Below the pieces are notes generated by a model that was not told the origin of the DNA, did not search any database, and saw only the letters and a program-made list of their open reading frames with translations. Both the position numbers and the translations under genes were made by a program. Shown piece by piece: positions 1 to 9,551 of a DNA stretch of 64,000 nucleotides (the first letter of the stretch is position 1; every line of letters starts with the position of its first letter). The stretch is from Mastigias papua. Its lineage: Eukaryota > Cnidaria > Scyphozoa > Rhizostomeae > Mastigiidae. The DNA lies in NCBI GenBank assembly GCA_964019165.1, contig OZ025270.1, forward strand, positions 11,140,450 to 11,204,449, written 5' to 3'.

Positions 1-1100
1 TTTCTAGGTGTGCAATAGCATTTGAGACAGAAAATCTCGAATGTGCAGTTCCCAAACTCTGCAGTGTGGATCTCAGGTGTGCATTTGCAGTGCCTGCTTG
101 ATTTTTGAGTTAGTGTAATAAGTTTATTTATTTTCTGTTGCTTATCACCTTTCAAGGTTCTGTAACGAACAGCATGCACATTAGCAGAGCAATTTGTTTA
201 CTTTGTTATTATCATTATCATAGTTGGAAAATATTCAAATTAACCAAATAAGCCATGCCTTGTCATCATTCAGCACCCTACCACACCCATTGGGGTCATT
301 CAATTAGTACGTACGCTCTAAATTGGCTAAAATTTGACCCCCCCTCCCCCCTCGTACGCACACGTACGCTTGATACTCACCCCCCCTTTTTGCGTACGTA
401 CTCTTGGTTGTTTGACCCCCCCCCCTCCCATCTCTAACAGAATGTTTCTAGGCATCTAAAACCACGGAGAAAGACTTTTTAAGCTTTCACGAGACATTAA
501 AATGATCACTTCAAATGTATTTCATGAAAAATCTGTAGTGCTGTTCAAACAAATGGCCACATAGGGTATAATACGGCGCCACAATGGCCTGGTAGTTTGA
601 CGGAACCCGAGAGGGCTAGGTAATATGGGGCTTTCAAATATACATATCTCACCGCATGTTTCCTATCTGGCACGCTAGGCAACGGCGAGAAACTGGGTGT
701 TCAGCCTTGTAAATGCCACTAGTAAATGCCGCTATTACAATGGGAAAAATATCGCTAGGTTTCAGTTTATTCAAAATTCCTAGGGGCCACATTGTCGGAT
801 TCGGCCTGAGGGCCGTAAGCTTGACACCCCTGTACTAGAAGTAATTTCACCTGAATACGTACTTCATTAATTAATTGTTGCAGGATGTATGCAAAAAGCT
901 AATAATTTTTTGCTTTGCGTACGTACTTCATGTGTCAACCCCCCTCCCCCCTTGTACGCATTCGTACGCATTTGCTTGACCCCCCCTCCCCCCCTTCTTG
1001 CGTACGTACTAAATGAATGACCCCATTTCTGGGTATGCATAATCATTTGTGAAAAAATATCTCGAGTGTGCAGTTGCCAAACTCTGCAGTGTGGCCTCAG
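1..1100. repeat. Duplicated segment, copies near 1-95 and 1025-1100
   Basis: Positions about 8-80 and 1033-1100 are clearly related. Both contain tcga(a/g)tgtgcagtt, then ccaaactctgcagtgtgg, with scattered substitutions. The two copies flank the MITE at 291-1025. This may be an older local duplication or two copies of an unnamed dispersed repeat; no coding potential is seen. Confidence 0.5.
291..1025. mobile_element. MITE with TIR GGGGTCATTC and GTACGTACGC blocks
   Basis: The left end reads TGGGGTCATTCAATTAGTAC and the right end is its near-perfect reverse complement (gtactaaatgaatgacccca). Both ends continue into C-rich runs punctuated by gtacgca blocks. A 3-bp duplication ATT is possible outside GGGGTC. 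No transposase is encoded. The internal right-hand portion ending at about 829 (ttgacacccctg) resembles a hAT terminus and may be a second element nested inside. Confidence 0.6.
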
Positions 1101-2040
1101 AGTTTCAGTTTTAATGTAATCTTATCTCAGTTCAGTAATTAAACAACTCAGACACAAATCTGGGACAAAGGGTCTCAATTTGAACTACTATAATTGTCAC
1201 TGTATCTTGACCACTTACTTCTTCTCTCCTATTACAATTGTATATAGGGTAGGTAGGTTTTTCCTCTCACCCCCACTCTGTTATCAGTAATATTAATACA
1301 AGTAATAGCAACTAACGGTTAAAGTGGGTAGTCTGCATTATTCATGCTAGTGTTTAGGGGTGTATTAGAATTACAGTTAGGTGTAGAATCCAGCCAGGTT
1401 TCTCAATTTCTCCAAAATCAGGTTCCAGCTGAATTTCAAAAGATGTATTTGCTGGGTTTTACCAGATTGAATGAAAAGCACATAAAACAGGTATACAGAA
1501 ATTATACTTAAATTCACAGCAAATAAAAGCTTCAGCTTTGTTTGTTAATGTTCTAAAGTTCCCTTTGTTGTGATGTAGAAACAGTAATTTTCACCATGTG
1601 TAGGAAGGAGCCTTTCCAAAACACACTAGATGCTGGTGTTGGCAAAAACCATTTGGCTAACTTTATAACAAACAGGAATGCTATAAGGTGTTGTCTCCAC
1701 CAGAAGAAGGTTACTCAGCCCTCCCAATTATGGGCATATTTAGTTAGCCTTCCATTTCTGGTACCATAATTGAAAGAGGTATTTGCAGTAAGAAATAACT
1801 CCTTCTTCACCTTGGGGACTCATCTGTGCCCATATCACCTTCATCTAATTGTAAAATTGACTGCATTTTGATTTTCTCATGCATTTCATAATAACACAAA
1901 GAGAGATACGTGGATGGAATCCTTCTTGGAATGATTCTTGTCATTTTTTCTTAGGACTGAAGCATTCAGCATCAGACTATATTTAGACAAATGTACATTA
2001 TAAGTACATTTTTGTTTTAAATTTAAAAAATGGCTTTGTT
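1101..2040. other. No gene recognised
   Basis: AT-rich DNA with stop codons in every frame. I saw no convincing exon, RNA gene or repeat here. The missing first exon of RNASEH2B could lie here or upstream, but no candidate with the right phase was convincing. Confidence 0.5.
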
Positions 2041-2059
2041 TCGTTAACAATTGAAGTTG

Positions 2060-2185
2060 CAGCAATTGATATTTTCAAAAAAGGCTTCACTTTAAAGCAC
2101 TCAAAGAATGGAATGATACTCCTGCTGAAGCAACACTAGATCATCTTAACAGCTACTTAAAACAAATGCATCTACAGAGCTGAAA
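2060..2185 (+). pseudogene. LINE ORF2 C-terminal remnant (tentative)
   Basis: In one frame the DNA reads a short peptide with FKALKEWNDTPAEATLDHLN, followed by a stop. It resembles the W-N-x-x-P end of CR1/Jockey-type reverse transcriptases such as the one at 49070-50160 (TTKWNDAPNEVEQC). It is too short for clade assignment. Confidence 0.35.
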
Positions 2186-2803
2186 CACGCCCTTTCAAGA
2201 ACAGCAAATTGGCTTTTAGATGGCTTTTCACTAACACACTTTTGTCTGTAAATTGTTATTTAAATATTTTATTGCTGGAGGTTTTCTTTGTGTATGAATA
2301 TTAAATGTAATGAAATTTGTTACAATTGACTACAGGGCGTGTAAGGAGGGGTTTCTTAGATACAAACAATAAGGTCCTATACATTGCTGCAATTTATCTT
2401 CAATAAACAAGGCACTGTAGTTTGATGTGATCCCTGCATTCTTTATGCAGTAGACTCTCAATTTAAACAGACTTGAAGGGGAATGAATAATAGGTCATAA
2501 TATTGAGGATTTGTTGAAACAAAAATTGAAAGAATCAGGGTATTGTTTGCAGATATTACATCTTGTCTAAAAATTTTTCAGTTGTTTATAGTTTTCCAAC
2601 TGGTTAATCATAAAGGAATACAAATGGTTTTTTTCTAGCTAGAATCTTTCTTCATTTCTTTTCATAGTCTGCTAAGACTGTAGGAGCACTATTGAATCCT
2701 CAACTCTTCTTTTCCAGTCATTTCTATCCTGAGCTGCTCTAACTTCCTCTATTGCTGATAATCTGGTGTAGTCTGTGATGTTCTGAAAAAATTCAGTAGT
2801 TCA

Positions 2804-3132
2804 TGTTGAATTTTCGCAGAGTAGTGTCAAGAAAGTAGAATTATACTTCTGACTTTTCGTTATTTCTTCTCAACTAAAAATCGCTTAAAAGTATTTACAA
2901 AATGGGGTTTATATATGTTCTCAAAAATGTTCGGGAAAGTTCTAACAGAATATACTGGAAGGATTCCATTCAAATCTAACCTTAGCAATGTAACCAAAGT
3001 CTAGGAAAGTTCTTGATTGTTCCATCGAACGTTCTATTTACTAACGTGAATAAACAAATGTCTTATCGTAATCATATTAGAAATCTCTGGAAAGTTCCAG
3101 CAAATGTCTGACAAGAGTGCAGATTTTCAACA
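2804..3132 (-). repeat. Copia 3' LTR
   Basis: This 329-bp copy has the same sequence as 7228-7556, with TGTTGAA...TTCAACA ends. In element orientation it is the 3' LTR, directly after the purine tract. Confidence 0.95.
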
Positions 3133-3145
3133 CTCCTCCTCACTC
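3133..3145 (-). other. Copia polypurine tract
   Basis: The minus strand reads GAGTGAGGAGGAG immediately before the 3' LTR. The tract overlaps the stop codon (TGA) of the gag-pol frame, so coding and plus-strand priming functions share these bases. Confidence 0.85.
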
Positions 3146-6100
3146 GCAGTTAGATATATCAACAATTCCAGACATGCTTCTCAGTTTAGCAAATTGTCCT
3201 TTACACAATCCTTTCGTCATCATATCAGCAATCATGTCGCTACTTCTACAATACTTCAGTTCGACTGTCTTGGCTGTAACTTGCTCTCTTATAAAATGAA
3301 ACTTTATGTCAATATGCTTTGCTCTTCCATGGAACTGTGGATTTTTTGTCATCGCAATCGTTGACTGATTATCTTCGAAAATCGTCATTGGATTAATTAG
3401 ACATTCGCCCATATCACCAAGTAATCGTTGTAGCCAAATCGATTCTTGTGCTGCCTTTGCCAATGCAATGTACTCAGCTTCAGCTGTTGACAATGCCACA
3501 CACGTTTGTTTCTTGCTGTTCCAACTTATGACAGCACCACTCATCATGAATACAAATCCTGATGTTGATTTTCGATCGTCGTGATCACCAGCCCAATCTG
3601 CATCTGAATATCCAGCAATATCACCAGTACAACGATACATCAATCCATAATCTAACGTTCCATTCAAATATCTCATGATCCTTTTGACAGCAATCCAGTG
3701 CACTTTTGATGGTTTAGATGAGAAACGAGCAACATTTCCAACAGCATATGCGATGTCAGGTCGAGTTTTCGTTGACAAATAAAGCAAACTGCCAACTGCT
3801 GATTGGTACAACTCGGTGTCAACTAATTCATCATCATCTGTTGCTTTCACTAACTTGTTTCCACTTTCGACAGGCGTTGCCACTGGTTTAGAATCATCCA
3901 TACCAAACTTCTTCAAAACATCTCTCACATACGTTGGCTGTCCAATCCAAATGTCACCAGAGTCAGCATATGTAATTTTCATACCAAGAAAGTGATGAAA
4001 TGTACCCATATCTGTCACATCAAACTTCTCTGCAATCTTCTTGATGTACTGTTGAACAATTTCCTCTGTCTTTCCAGCTATGATGATATCATCTACGTAG
4101 ACTGCAATAACAACAATCTCTCCTCCTGAATTTAACATGTAGATGCACGGGTCATAATTTGACTGCTTGAAACCCATCTTCTTCAAATGATTATCGAGAG
4201 CTTCATTCCAACATGTAGGAGACTGTTTCAGACCGTAAATGCTCTTTTTCAGCTTGCAAACAAGATGCTCTCTACCTTTAACTGCAAATCCTTCAGGTTG
4301 TTTCATGTAGATTTCTTCTTTTAGCTCACCATTTAAGGAGGCTGTAGCAACATCCAGCTGATGAAGATGAAGCTTTTTCTTTGCAGCTAATGCAATTAGT
4401 GCTCGAACGGACTCGAATCTCACTACAGGACTAAACGTTTCATCATAATCAATTCCATGCCTCTGACTGTATCCCTGAGCAACCAATCTTGCTTTGTATC
4501 TTTCTACATTACCATCAACATCATATTTCCGTTTGAAGACCCATTTACTTCCAACTGCTTCCCTTCCTTGCGGTAGTTCACATAAATCCCACACATCATT
4601 TTTGTCCAGTGAATCCAACTCGCTTTCCATAGCATTCTTCCATTTCTCAGCATCTGGACTCGATAAAGCCATTTTCGCAGTAACAGGATCTTCCCCATTG
4701 GCAATGTAGACCCATTCACCATAGCGGTTTGGTGCTTGCCTTTCTCTTTGTCCCCTCTGCGGCTCTTCTTCTTCATTGTCTATGATATCCGCATCTTGTC
4801 CATGTTCAATCTCCACAAATGATGGCTCATCGTTTGTGTTCTTTGCCATTTCATCTTCTTCAGTTGATTTTACCTCATTGAACGTGACGTCTCTGCTGTA
4901 GAAGACTCTCTTCTGTGCTTTATCGTATAGACGATATCCTTTCACACCATTACCATATCCCAAGAAGATACTTCTTTTGGTCTTGGAATCCAATTTACGT
5001 CTTTCATCTTTAGGTATGTGAGCATAAGCATCGCATCCAAAGATTCGTAGGTGGCCAACATTTGGTTTGTTGCCAGTCCATGCTTCATATGGGGTCTTCC
5101 CCTCCACTGCATTCGTCGGACAGCGGTTACGAAGGTACGCTGCAGTAGATAATGCTTCTGCCCAAAAACGTTTGGGTAATTGCGAATCTGCCAACATTGA
5201 TCTGATGCTTTCCACGAGTGTTCTGTTCATTCGCTCTGCCACACCATTCTGTTGAGGTGTCTTCGGAACTGTCAGCTCATGTTGAATACCATGCTTTGTC
5301 AGATAATCTTCGAATTCATTGGATGTATACTCTCCACCATTGTCTGTGCGTAACACTTTCACCTTCATGCCACTTGACTTCTCCACCATTGCTTTCCATT
5401 CGATAAACTTCTTGAATACCTCATTTTTGTGCTTCAGTGGGTAAACCCAGACGACTCTTGACTTGTCATCAATGAAGGTAACGAAATATTCTGCTCCACT
5501 AAGTGACTTCGTTTCAATCTTTCCACAAATGTCACTGTGTACAACACCGAGTAGTTCCTCAGATCTTTCTCCTCCTGTCTTTGGAAATGACATTCTGCAC
5601 TGTTTACCATCAACACATGGCTCACAAAAGCTTGGTATCTTCGCTGCATCGTAGTCAAATCCATCGACAAGTTGCTCCTTTGCAATTCTCTCCAAATTTC
5701 TTGCTCCAAGGTGACCATATCTTCTATGCCAAATCCACTCCTTGGTTTCGTCACTCTTGCTTGCACACTTCATTGCTGCTTGATGCTTTTTGTTGTCTTT
5801 CATGGATCCAACGCAGTTGAGATAGTAGAGGTTACCATATTTTGTAGCAGTAGCAATCACACCGTGCTTGTCATCAACCACTTTACATAATGACTGCTCA
5901 AATTCAAACTTCTTGCCTGTAGCTGCAGCTTTTGATACGCTCAATAGATTGTAAGACAAATCTTTCACCAGCAATACATCTGCAAGTCGGCATCTCTTTA
6001 TCTTCCCATTTGGTAGATGCATATCTAAGATCACATTGCCTTTTCCAGTAGCTCTAACGGAGTATCCATCACCCACCGTGATATCTTGTGATACGTCCAA

Positions 6101-7030
6101 CACAGAGATATGGTCAAAAGCTTCTTCATCATTGCACATGTGACAAGTCGCACCAGAATCTACAATCCAGTTGCTCATCTTGCTCGTAGCTAAAGCGTGT
6201 TCAACCACCAACCCAACGATCTCCTCATCCTCGTCAGTCTCCTCCTGCTCAGCAGCACATGCTTTCTGCTTCTTAGGTGGTTTCTTGACGAAGTTTCTTT
6301 GATGGGCATCGTGGTCTTTTCCAGAACTTTCTGCGAGCTTCCAGCATTCTCTTTTGATGTGTCCAATCTTGCCGCAGTGATGACATTTTGGTCCCTTTCC
6401 AGCTTTTCGATGCTTCGACGGCATTGCTTTCACCTCGGCATCCTCAGCAACTTCCTTTTCTCTCCGTTTGCTTTCTTCGTGCAGCAATCTTTCTGTAACA
6501 ACTTCCAGTTTTGGTACCTCAGGACTTGCTTCCAGAGCTGTTACCAACATATCGTATGATTCCGGCAAGCTTGCCAGTAAATAGACGACTTGGTTCTCTT
6601 CATCTAAAGGATCCCCTATGATGGACAGCTCGTCAAATATTTCCGTCAGGGCTTTTACGTGTTTCTGCACTGATTGACCATCCTTCAGCTTTAAGTTGTG
6701 CAATTTTCTTCTCAGTGTCAACTTGTTTGCCCACGTTTTCTTTTGAAACTGGTCTGCAAGTTTCTTCCATACAGCGACTGGATCTTCAGGGTCTGGTCCA
6801 AGCAAATATAAGAACTTTGGTTCCACCGACAAAACAATTGTCGCTAATGCACGATCTTTTCTCAGCAAGTACTTTGCTCTGCCATTTTCAGCATCAGGTT
6901 CACCTTCGGCTCCTGTGACAATGTTCCACAGTCCGTCTTTTATCAGCGCCATTTTACACTGGACTTTCCAAGTCGCATAATTGTTGCCATTCAACGGTTT
7001 GATCAAAACTTTCGTCGTTTCTGCTGCCAT
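3140..7030 (-). CDS. Copia Gag-Pol polyprotein (1296 aa)
   Basis: A single intact frame encodes the full Copia protein set. From the N-terminus: a Gag region starting MAAETTKVLIKPLNGNNYATW; a CCHC zinc knuckle at about residues 216-229 (CHHCGKIGHIKREC); an aspartic protease with D291-SGA; an HHCC zinc region (about 435-478) and integrase core with D500, D563 (RTDNGGEY) and E599; the reverse transcriptase with YVDD at 978-981; and an RNase H region with YSDADWAGD near 1141. The order protease-integrase-RT-RNase H is diagnostic of Copia. The usual K-TAFLNGEL block reads ATASLNGEL. The protein ends NCE at the purine tract. No frameshift or internal stop is present, consistent with a young copy. 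Confidence 0.97.
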   Translation of the reverse strand: MAAETTKVLIKPLNGNNYATWKVQCKMALIKDGLWNIVTGAEGEPDAENGRAKYLLRKDRALATIVLSVEPKFLYLLGPDPEDPVAVWKKLADQFQKKTWANKLTLRRKLHNLKLKDGQSVQKHVKALTEIFDELSIIGDPLDEENQVVYLLASLPESYDMLVTALEASPEVPKLEVVTERLLHEESKRREKEVAEDAEVKAMPSKHRKAGKGPKCHHCGKIGHIKRECWKLAESSGKDHDAHQRNFVKKPPKKQKACAAEQEETDEDEEIVGLVVEHALATSKMSNWIVDSGATCHMCNDEEAFDHISVLDVSQDITVGDGYSVRATGKGNVILDMHLPNGKIKRCRLADVLLVKDLSYNLLSVSKAAATGKKFEFEQSLCKVVDDKHGVIATATKYGNLYYLNCVGSMKDNKKHQAAMKCASKSDETKEWIWHRRYGHLGARNLERIAKEQLVDGFDYDAAKIPSFCEPCVDGKQCRMSFPKTGGERSEELLGVVHSDICGKIETKSLSGAEYFVTFIDDKSRVVWVYPLKHKNEVFKKFIEWKAMVEKSSGMKVKVLRTDNGGEYTSNEFEDYLTKHGIQHELTVPKTPQQNGVAERMNRTLVESIRSMLADSQLPKRFWAEALSTAAYLRNRCPTNAVEGKTPYEAWTGNKPNVGHLRIFGCDAYAHIPKDERRKLDSKTKRSIFLGYGNGVKGYRLYDKAQKRVFYSRDVTFNEVKSTEEDEMAKNTNDEPSFVEIEHGQDADIIDNEEEEPQRGQRERQAPNRYGEWVYIANGEDPVTAKMALSSPDAEKWKNAMESELDSLDKNDVWDLCELPQGREAVGSKWVFKRKYDVDGNVERYKARLVAQGYSQRHGIDYDETFSPVVRFESVRALIALAAKKKLHLHQLDVATASLNGELKEEIYMKQPEGFAVKGREHLVCKLKKSIYGLKQSPTCWNEALDNHLKKMGFKQSNYDPCIYMLNSGGEIVVIAVYVDDIIIAGKTEEIVQQYIKKIAEKFDVTDMGTFHHFLGMKITYADSGDIWIGQPTYVRDVLKKFGMDDSKPVATPVESGNKLVKATDDDELVDTELYQSAVGSLLYLSTKTRPDIAYAVGNVARFSSKPSKVHWIAVKRIMRYLNGTLDYGLMYRCTGDIAGYSDADWAGDHDDRKSTSGFVFMMSGAVISWNSKKQTCVALSTAEAEYIALAKAAQESIWLQRLLGDMGECLINPMTIFEDNQSTIAMTKNPQFHGRAKHIDIKFHFIREQVTAKTVELKYCRSSDMIADMMTKGLCKGQFAKLRSMSGIVDISNCE

Positions 7031-7214
7031 AATGTAATGTGGACTCGCCTTTCCAACGTCGTACGTTAACGGCTATTCTCAATCCAAGTACTCTGTGCAA
7101 ACGATGTAACGAACAAGCTGACCAAAACAAACAAGCCACGAACTTTAACGATGGCGTCTGCTTCAAGGTATGTACCGCACGTTAGGCCTACCTTTTTCAC
7201 CAGTCTCTGGTGAT

Positions 7215-7227
7215 TGGGCCCATAACC
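7215..7227 (-). other. Copia primer-binding site (half-tRNA-iMet type)
   Basis: Directly next to the 5' LTR the plus strand reads TGGGCCCATAACC, matching the anticodon-arm region of metazoan initiator tRNA-Met, so the minus strand (GGTTATGGGCCCA) can pair with it. Priming from a cleaved internal tRNA-iMet fragment is established for Drosophila copia. The match is seen; its use is inferred. Confidence 0.85.
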
Positions 7228-7556
7228 TGTTGAATTTTCGCAGAGTAGTGTCAAGAAAGTAGAATTATACTTCTGACTTTTCGTTATTTCTTCTCAACTA
7301 AAAATCGCTTAAAAGTATTTACAAAATGGGGTTTATATATGTTCTCAAAAATGTTCGGGAAAGTTCTAACAGAATATACTGGAAGGATTCCATTCAAATC
7401 TAACCTTAGCAATGTAACCAAAGTCTAGGAAAGTTCTTGATTGTTCCATCGAACGTTCTATTTACTAACGTGAATAAACAAATGTCTTATCGTAATCATA
7501 TTAGAAATCTCTGGAAAGTTCCAGCAAATGTCTGACAAGAGTGCAGATTTTCAACA
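7228..7556 (-). repeat. Copia 5' LTR
   Basis: This 329-bp copy looks identical to 2804-3132. It should contain the element promoter; no TATA box was assigned. Confidence 0.95.
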
Positions 7557-7561
7557 GTTCA

Positions 7562-8400
7562 AACAGAGGTAGCAACCTCTTACTACTAGTAAGAGATTGA
7601 TACCTCTGTTTGAGCAATGAAATTTCATATTCTCTGTCTCTGTCACTTTGGTGAAAAATAGCTAATGGAAAGAAAATCAAGTAATCCTGAAGAGAAATAC
7701 ACTGTATGTGTAAAGAAAAATGAATGCATATTTGGACATATGCCTCTTGGCAAAACTGGCAATTTGATTAGAACTATATTTTACTTTTTAAGCAGACAAA
7801 CAGAGCTTGTGTGAAGTTGAAAGTATGTGACAGCAAGTCAATTTAGGCAATGACAAGGAGATGCAAGTTCTTTGCATATTGAAGTAATTGGGAACAAGCA
7901 AGTTTGGAAATATCTTACAAAATGTCTTAAAGATTACAACAAAAAGTAGCACTTTATATGATGTATTTTTTCACCTGCGTTTATTCGTTTCAGATCTACT
8001 ATGCTCAAAAATTGTTTTGGAAACAATTTGAGCTTCGATAATTCAATTTTTTCATTTGCTTTCTGTAGTGTTTAGTGCTGTGAGTTCATTATATCAGGGT
8101 ATTCTGGTTGGTGGGAGAGAAAATCTGGTTTGTAAACCCAAGACTTCGCTATAACTAAGGCTTATTATATAGAATGGATTTATATGATTTTTGTTAGAGG
8201 AAAACACAAGGAGATGGACTTTGGTTCATAAAATTGAGATGTTCGTTTTACTGGGGGTTTACAATATCAGAAATCTACTGTACATGGAAAATCTGGCCAA
8301 ATTTTTACAATATCAAAAGTCTACTGTACATAGAAAATATGGCCAAATTTTTGAAATATTGACTGGAGAATTGAGTTTTGGTATAATGTTGGAAACTCTG
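7562..8400. other. No gene recognised; small duplication
   Basis: AT-rich unassigned DNA. Around 8265-8350 a segment of about 45 bp (tacaatatca...ctactgtaca...aaaat.tggccaaattttt) is tandemly duplicated. No RNASEH2B first exon with a phase-1 donor was found. Confidence 0.5.
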
Positions 8401-8449
8401 ATCTGACATGCCCCTACTAATGTTAAAGTATTTTGACAGAACCCACTAT

Positions 8450-8891
8450 AAACTCCGGACGTTATGACTCCGGAGGAAGCGGGTTCAAAATTGGCGTCAT
8501 CAAACGTGGAAAAAGACCTTGGGGTTAGTATTGACAGCAAACTAAAGTTTGATAAGGATCATGAGATACAAGCCTATAAAGCGAATAAGATATTTGGCAT
8601 GATTAATAGATCCTTCACGTATCACGATGAAGGAACGATGATAATGGCTATGTGATATCATTCCCTAGGTACAGAAAAGATAGTGACTTAATTAAGAGAG
8701 TGCAGGGACGGGCAACAAAAATGATACCGACGTTGAAAAACACGACCTATGAGGAAAGACTGCGTAAACGAGAGTTATCATCCCTGTATTATTGTCGGGA
8801 AAGAGGCAATATGGTAGAGTGCTATAAAGTAACTCCTGAGAATTATGATATGCAGACAATTTTTAACTTTGATAGCAAAGAGAGAGAGTAA
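8450..8891 (+). pseudogene. CR1-like LINE reverse-transcriptase C-terminus
   Basis: Two frames separated by a frameshift near 8650 give the conserved downstream part of a CR1-like reverse transcriptase. The first has EKDLGVSIDSKLKF and KANKIFGMINRSF. The second has RVQGRATKMIPTL and YEERLRKRELSSLYYCRERG. These blocks follow the catalytic domain in intact elements. The catalytic domain itself is missing, so the copy is 5' truncated and dead. It lies upstream of the first RNASEH2B exon recognised. Confidence 0.8.
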
Positions 8892-9290
8892 TAAACATAT
8901 CGAACTCGCTGTCTGACGATATCGTTGTGGCATCAAACTTAAATACTTCTAAAAATAGTTTGGACTTGTTTTGATCGAAGTATCGTTATATTCTTGAACC
9001 GCTTAACTGTTGGCATTATGTTGTATTGTACCGTATTCTGTCATCTTTTGACTACACACAACTGTGTCATGAACATAGTAGCTGCTGGAGATTAGGCATA
9101 TTTTCATATAAGATGGACTCCTTAAACCGAATAAAGGTTAAAGGTGATTTAATATGTGTGTGACTGGGGTTGGCATAATAAGGTAGAGATCGTTTTAAAG
9201 GCCTCAGGCCTAGCCTTCAACGCCCTTTTCTATTCTATTCTATTCTATTCTATTCTATTCTATTCTATTCTATTCTATTCTATTCTATAA
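8892..9290 (+). repeat. Probable CR1-like 3' UTR ending in a (TTCTA)n tail
   Basis: Non-coding sequence follows the LINE relic and ends in about twelve perfect TTCTA pentamers (about 9228-9288). CR1-type LINEs commonly end in short tandem repeats rather than poly(A), so the microsatellite is best read as the element's 3' tail. This is inference from position. Confidence 0.5.
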
Positions 9291-9476
9291 AAAGTATGGA
9301 TGTTAATAGAAACACTTGAGTTACAATTTGAAAAAGAATTTTAAGGCTGAGAACCATGGACGTAGAAGTTTAACATATTTTCTATTTGCAGTTGTTTTAG
9401 AATTGAATCTGATGTCTGAACATTATGTTTGGGGCTACTATGGATATTATTTACATTTCATTTCCTTTGCTTGCAG

Positions 9477-9551
9477 GTAATTTTGTCACTACTGGCTTAG
9501 ATGGCAACTCTACTTGCCCATACCTCTGTAAGATGCCACACCCCAAATATG
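9477..9551 (+). CDS. RNASEH2B: RNASEH2B exon 2 (by human numbering)
   Basis: Acceptor ttgcag and donor G|gtatgc. The exon opens with the last two bases of a codon and ends in phase 1. It encodes NFVTTGLDG...PYLCKMPHPKY, aligning with the human stretch around FVKLVNPCSGEG. Confidence 0.75.

Larger units (their letters stand above)
2804..7556 (-). mobile_element. Complete Ty1/Copia LTR retrotransposon
   Basis: The element is 4,753 bp on the minus strand, bounded by two 329-bp LTRs and a 5-bp target duplication GTTCA (2799-2803 and 7557-7561). The LTRs begin TGTTG and end CAACA and look identical throughout by eye. One uninterrupted gag-pol frame, a primer-binding site and a purine tract are all present. 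This implies a very recent insertion that may still be competent. It lies outside the RNASEH2B exons recognised downstream. Confidence 0.97.

Noticed and set aside
7151..7175. Start codon followed by a consensus donor (MASASR, then gtatgt) next to the Copia 5' LTR
   Set aside because: It lies inside the Copia leader on the opposite strand, and the phase is 2, not 1.
8191..8260. Possible RNASEH2B first exon (…EMFVLLG before gtttac)
   Set aside because: The donor would be phase 0, while the next exon requires phase 1, and the sequence runs into a local tandem duplication.
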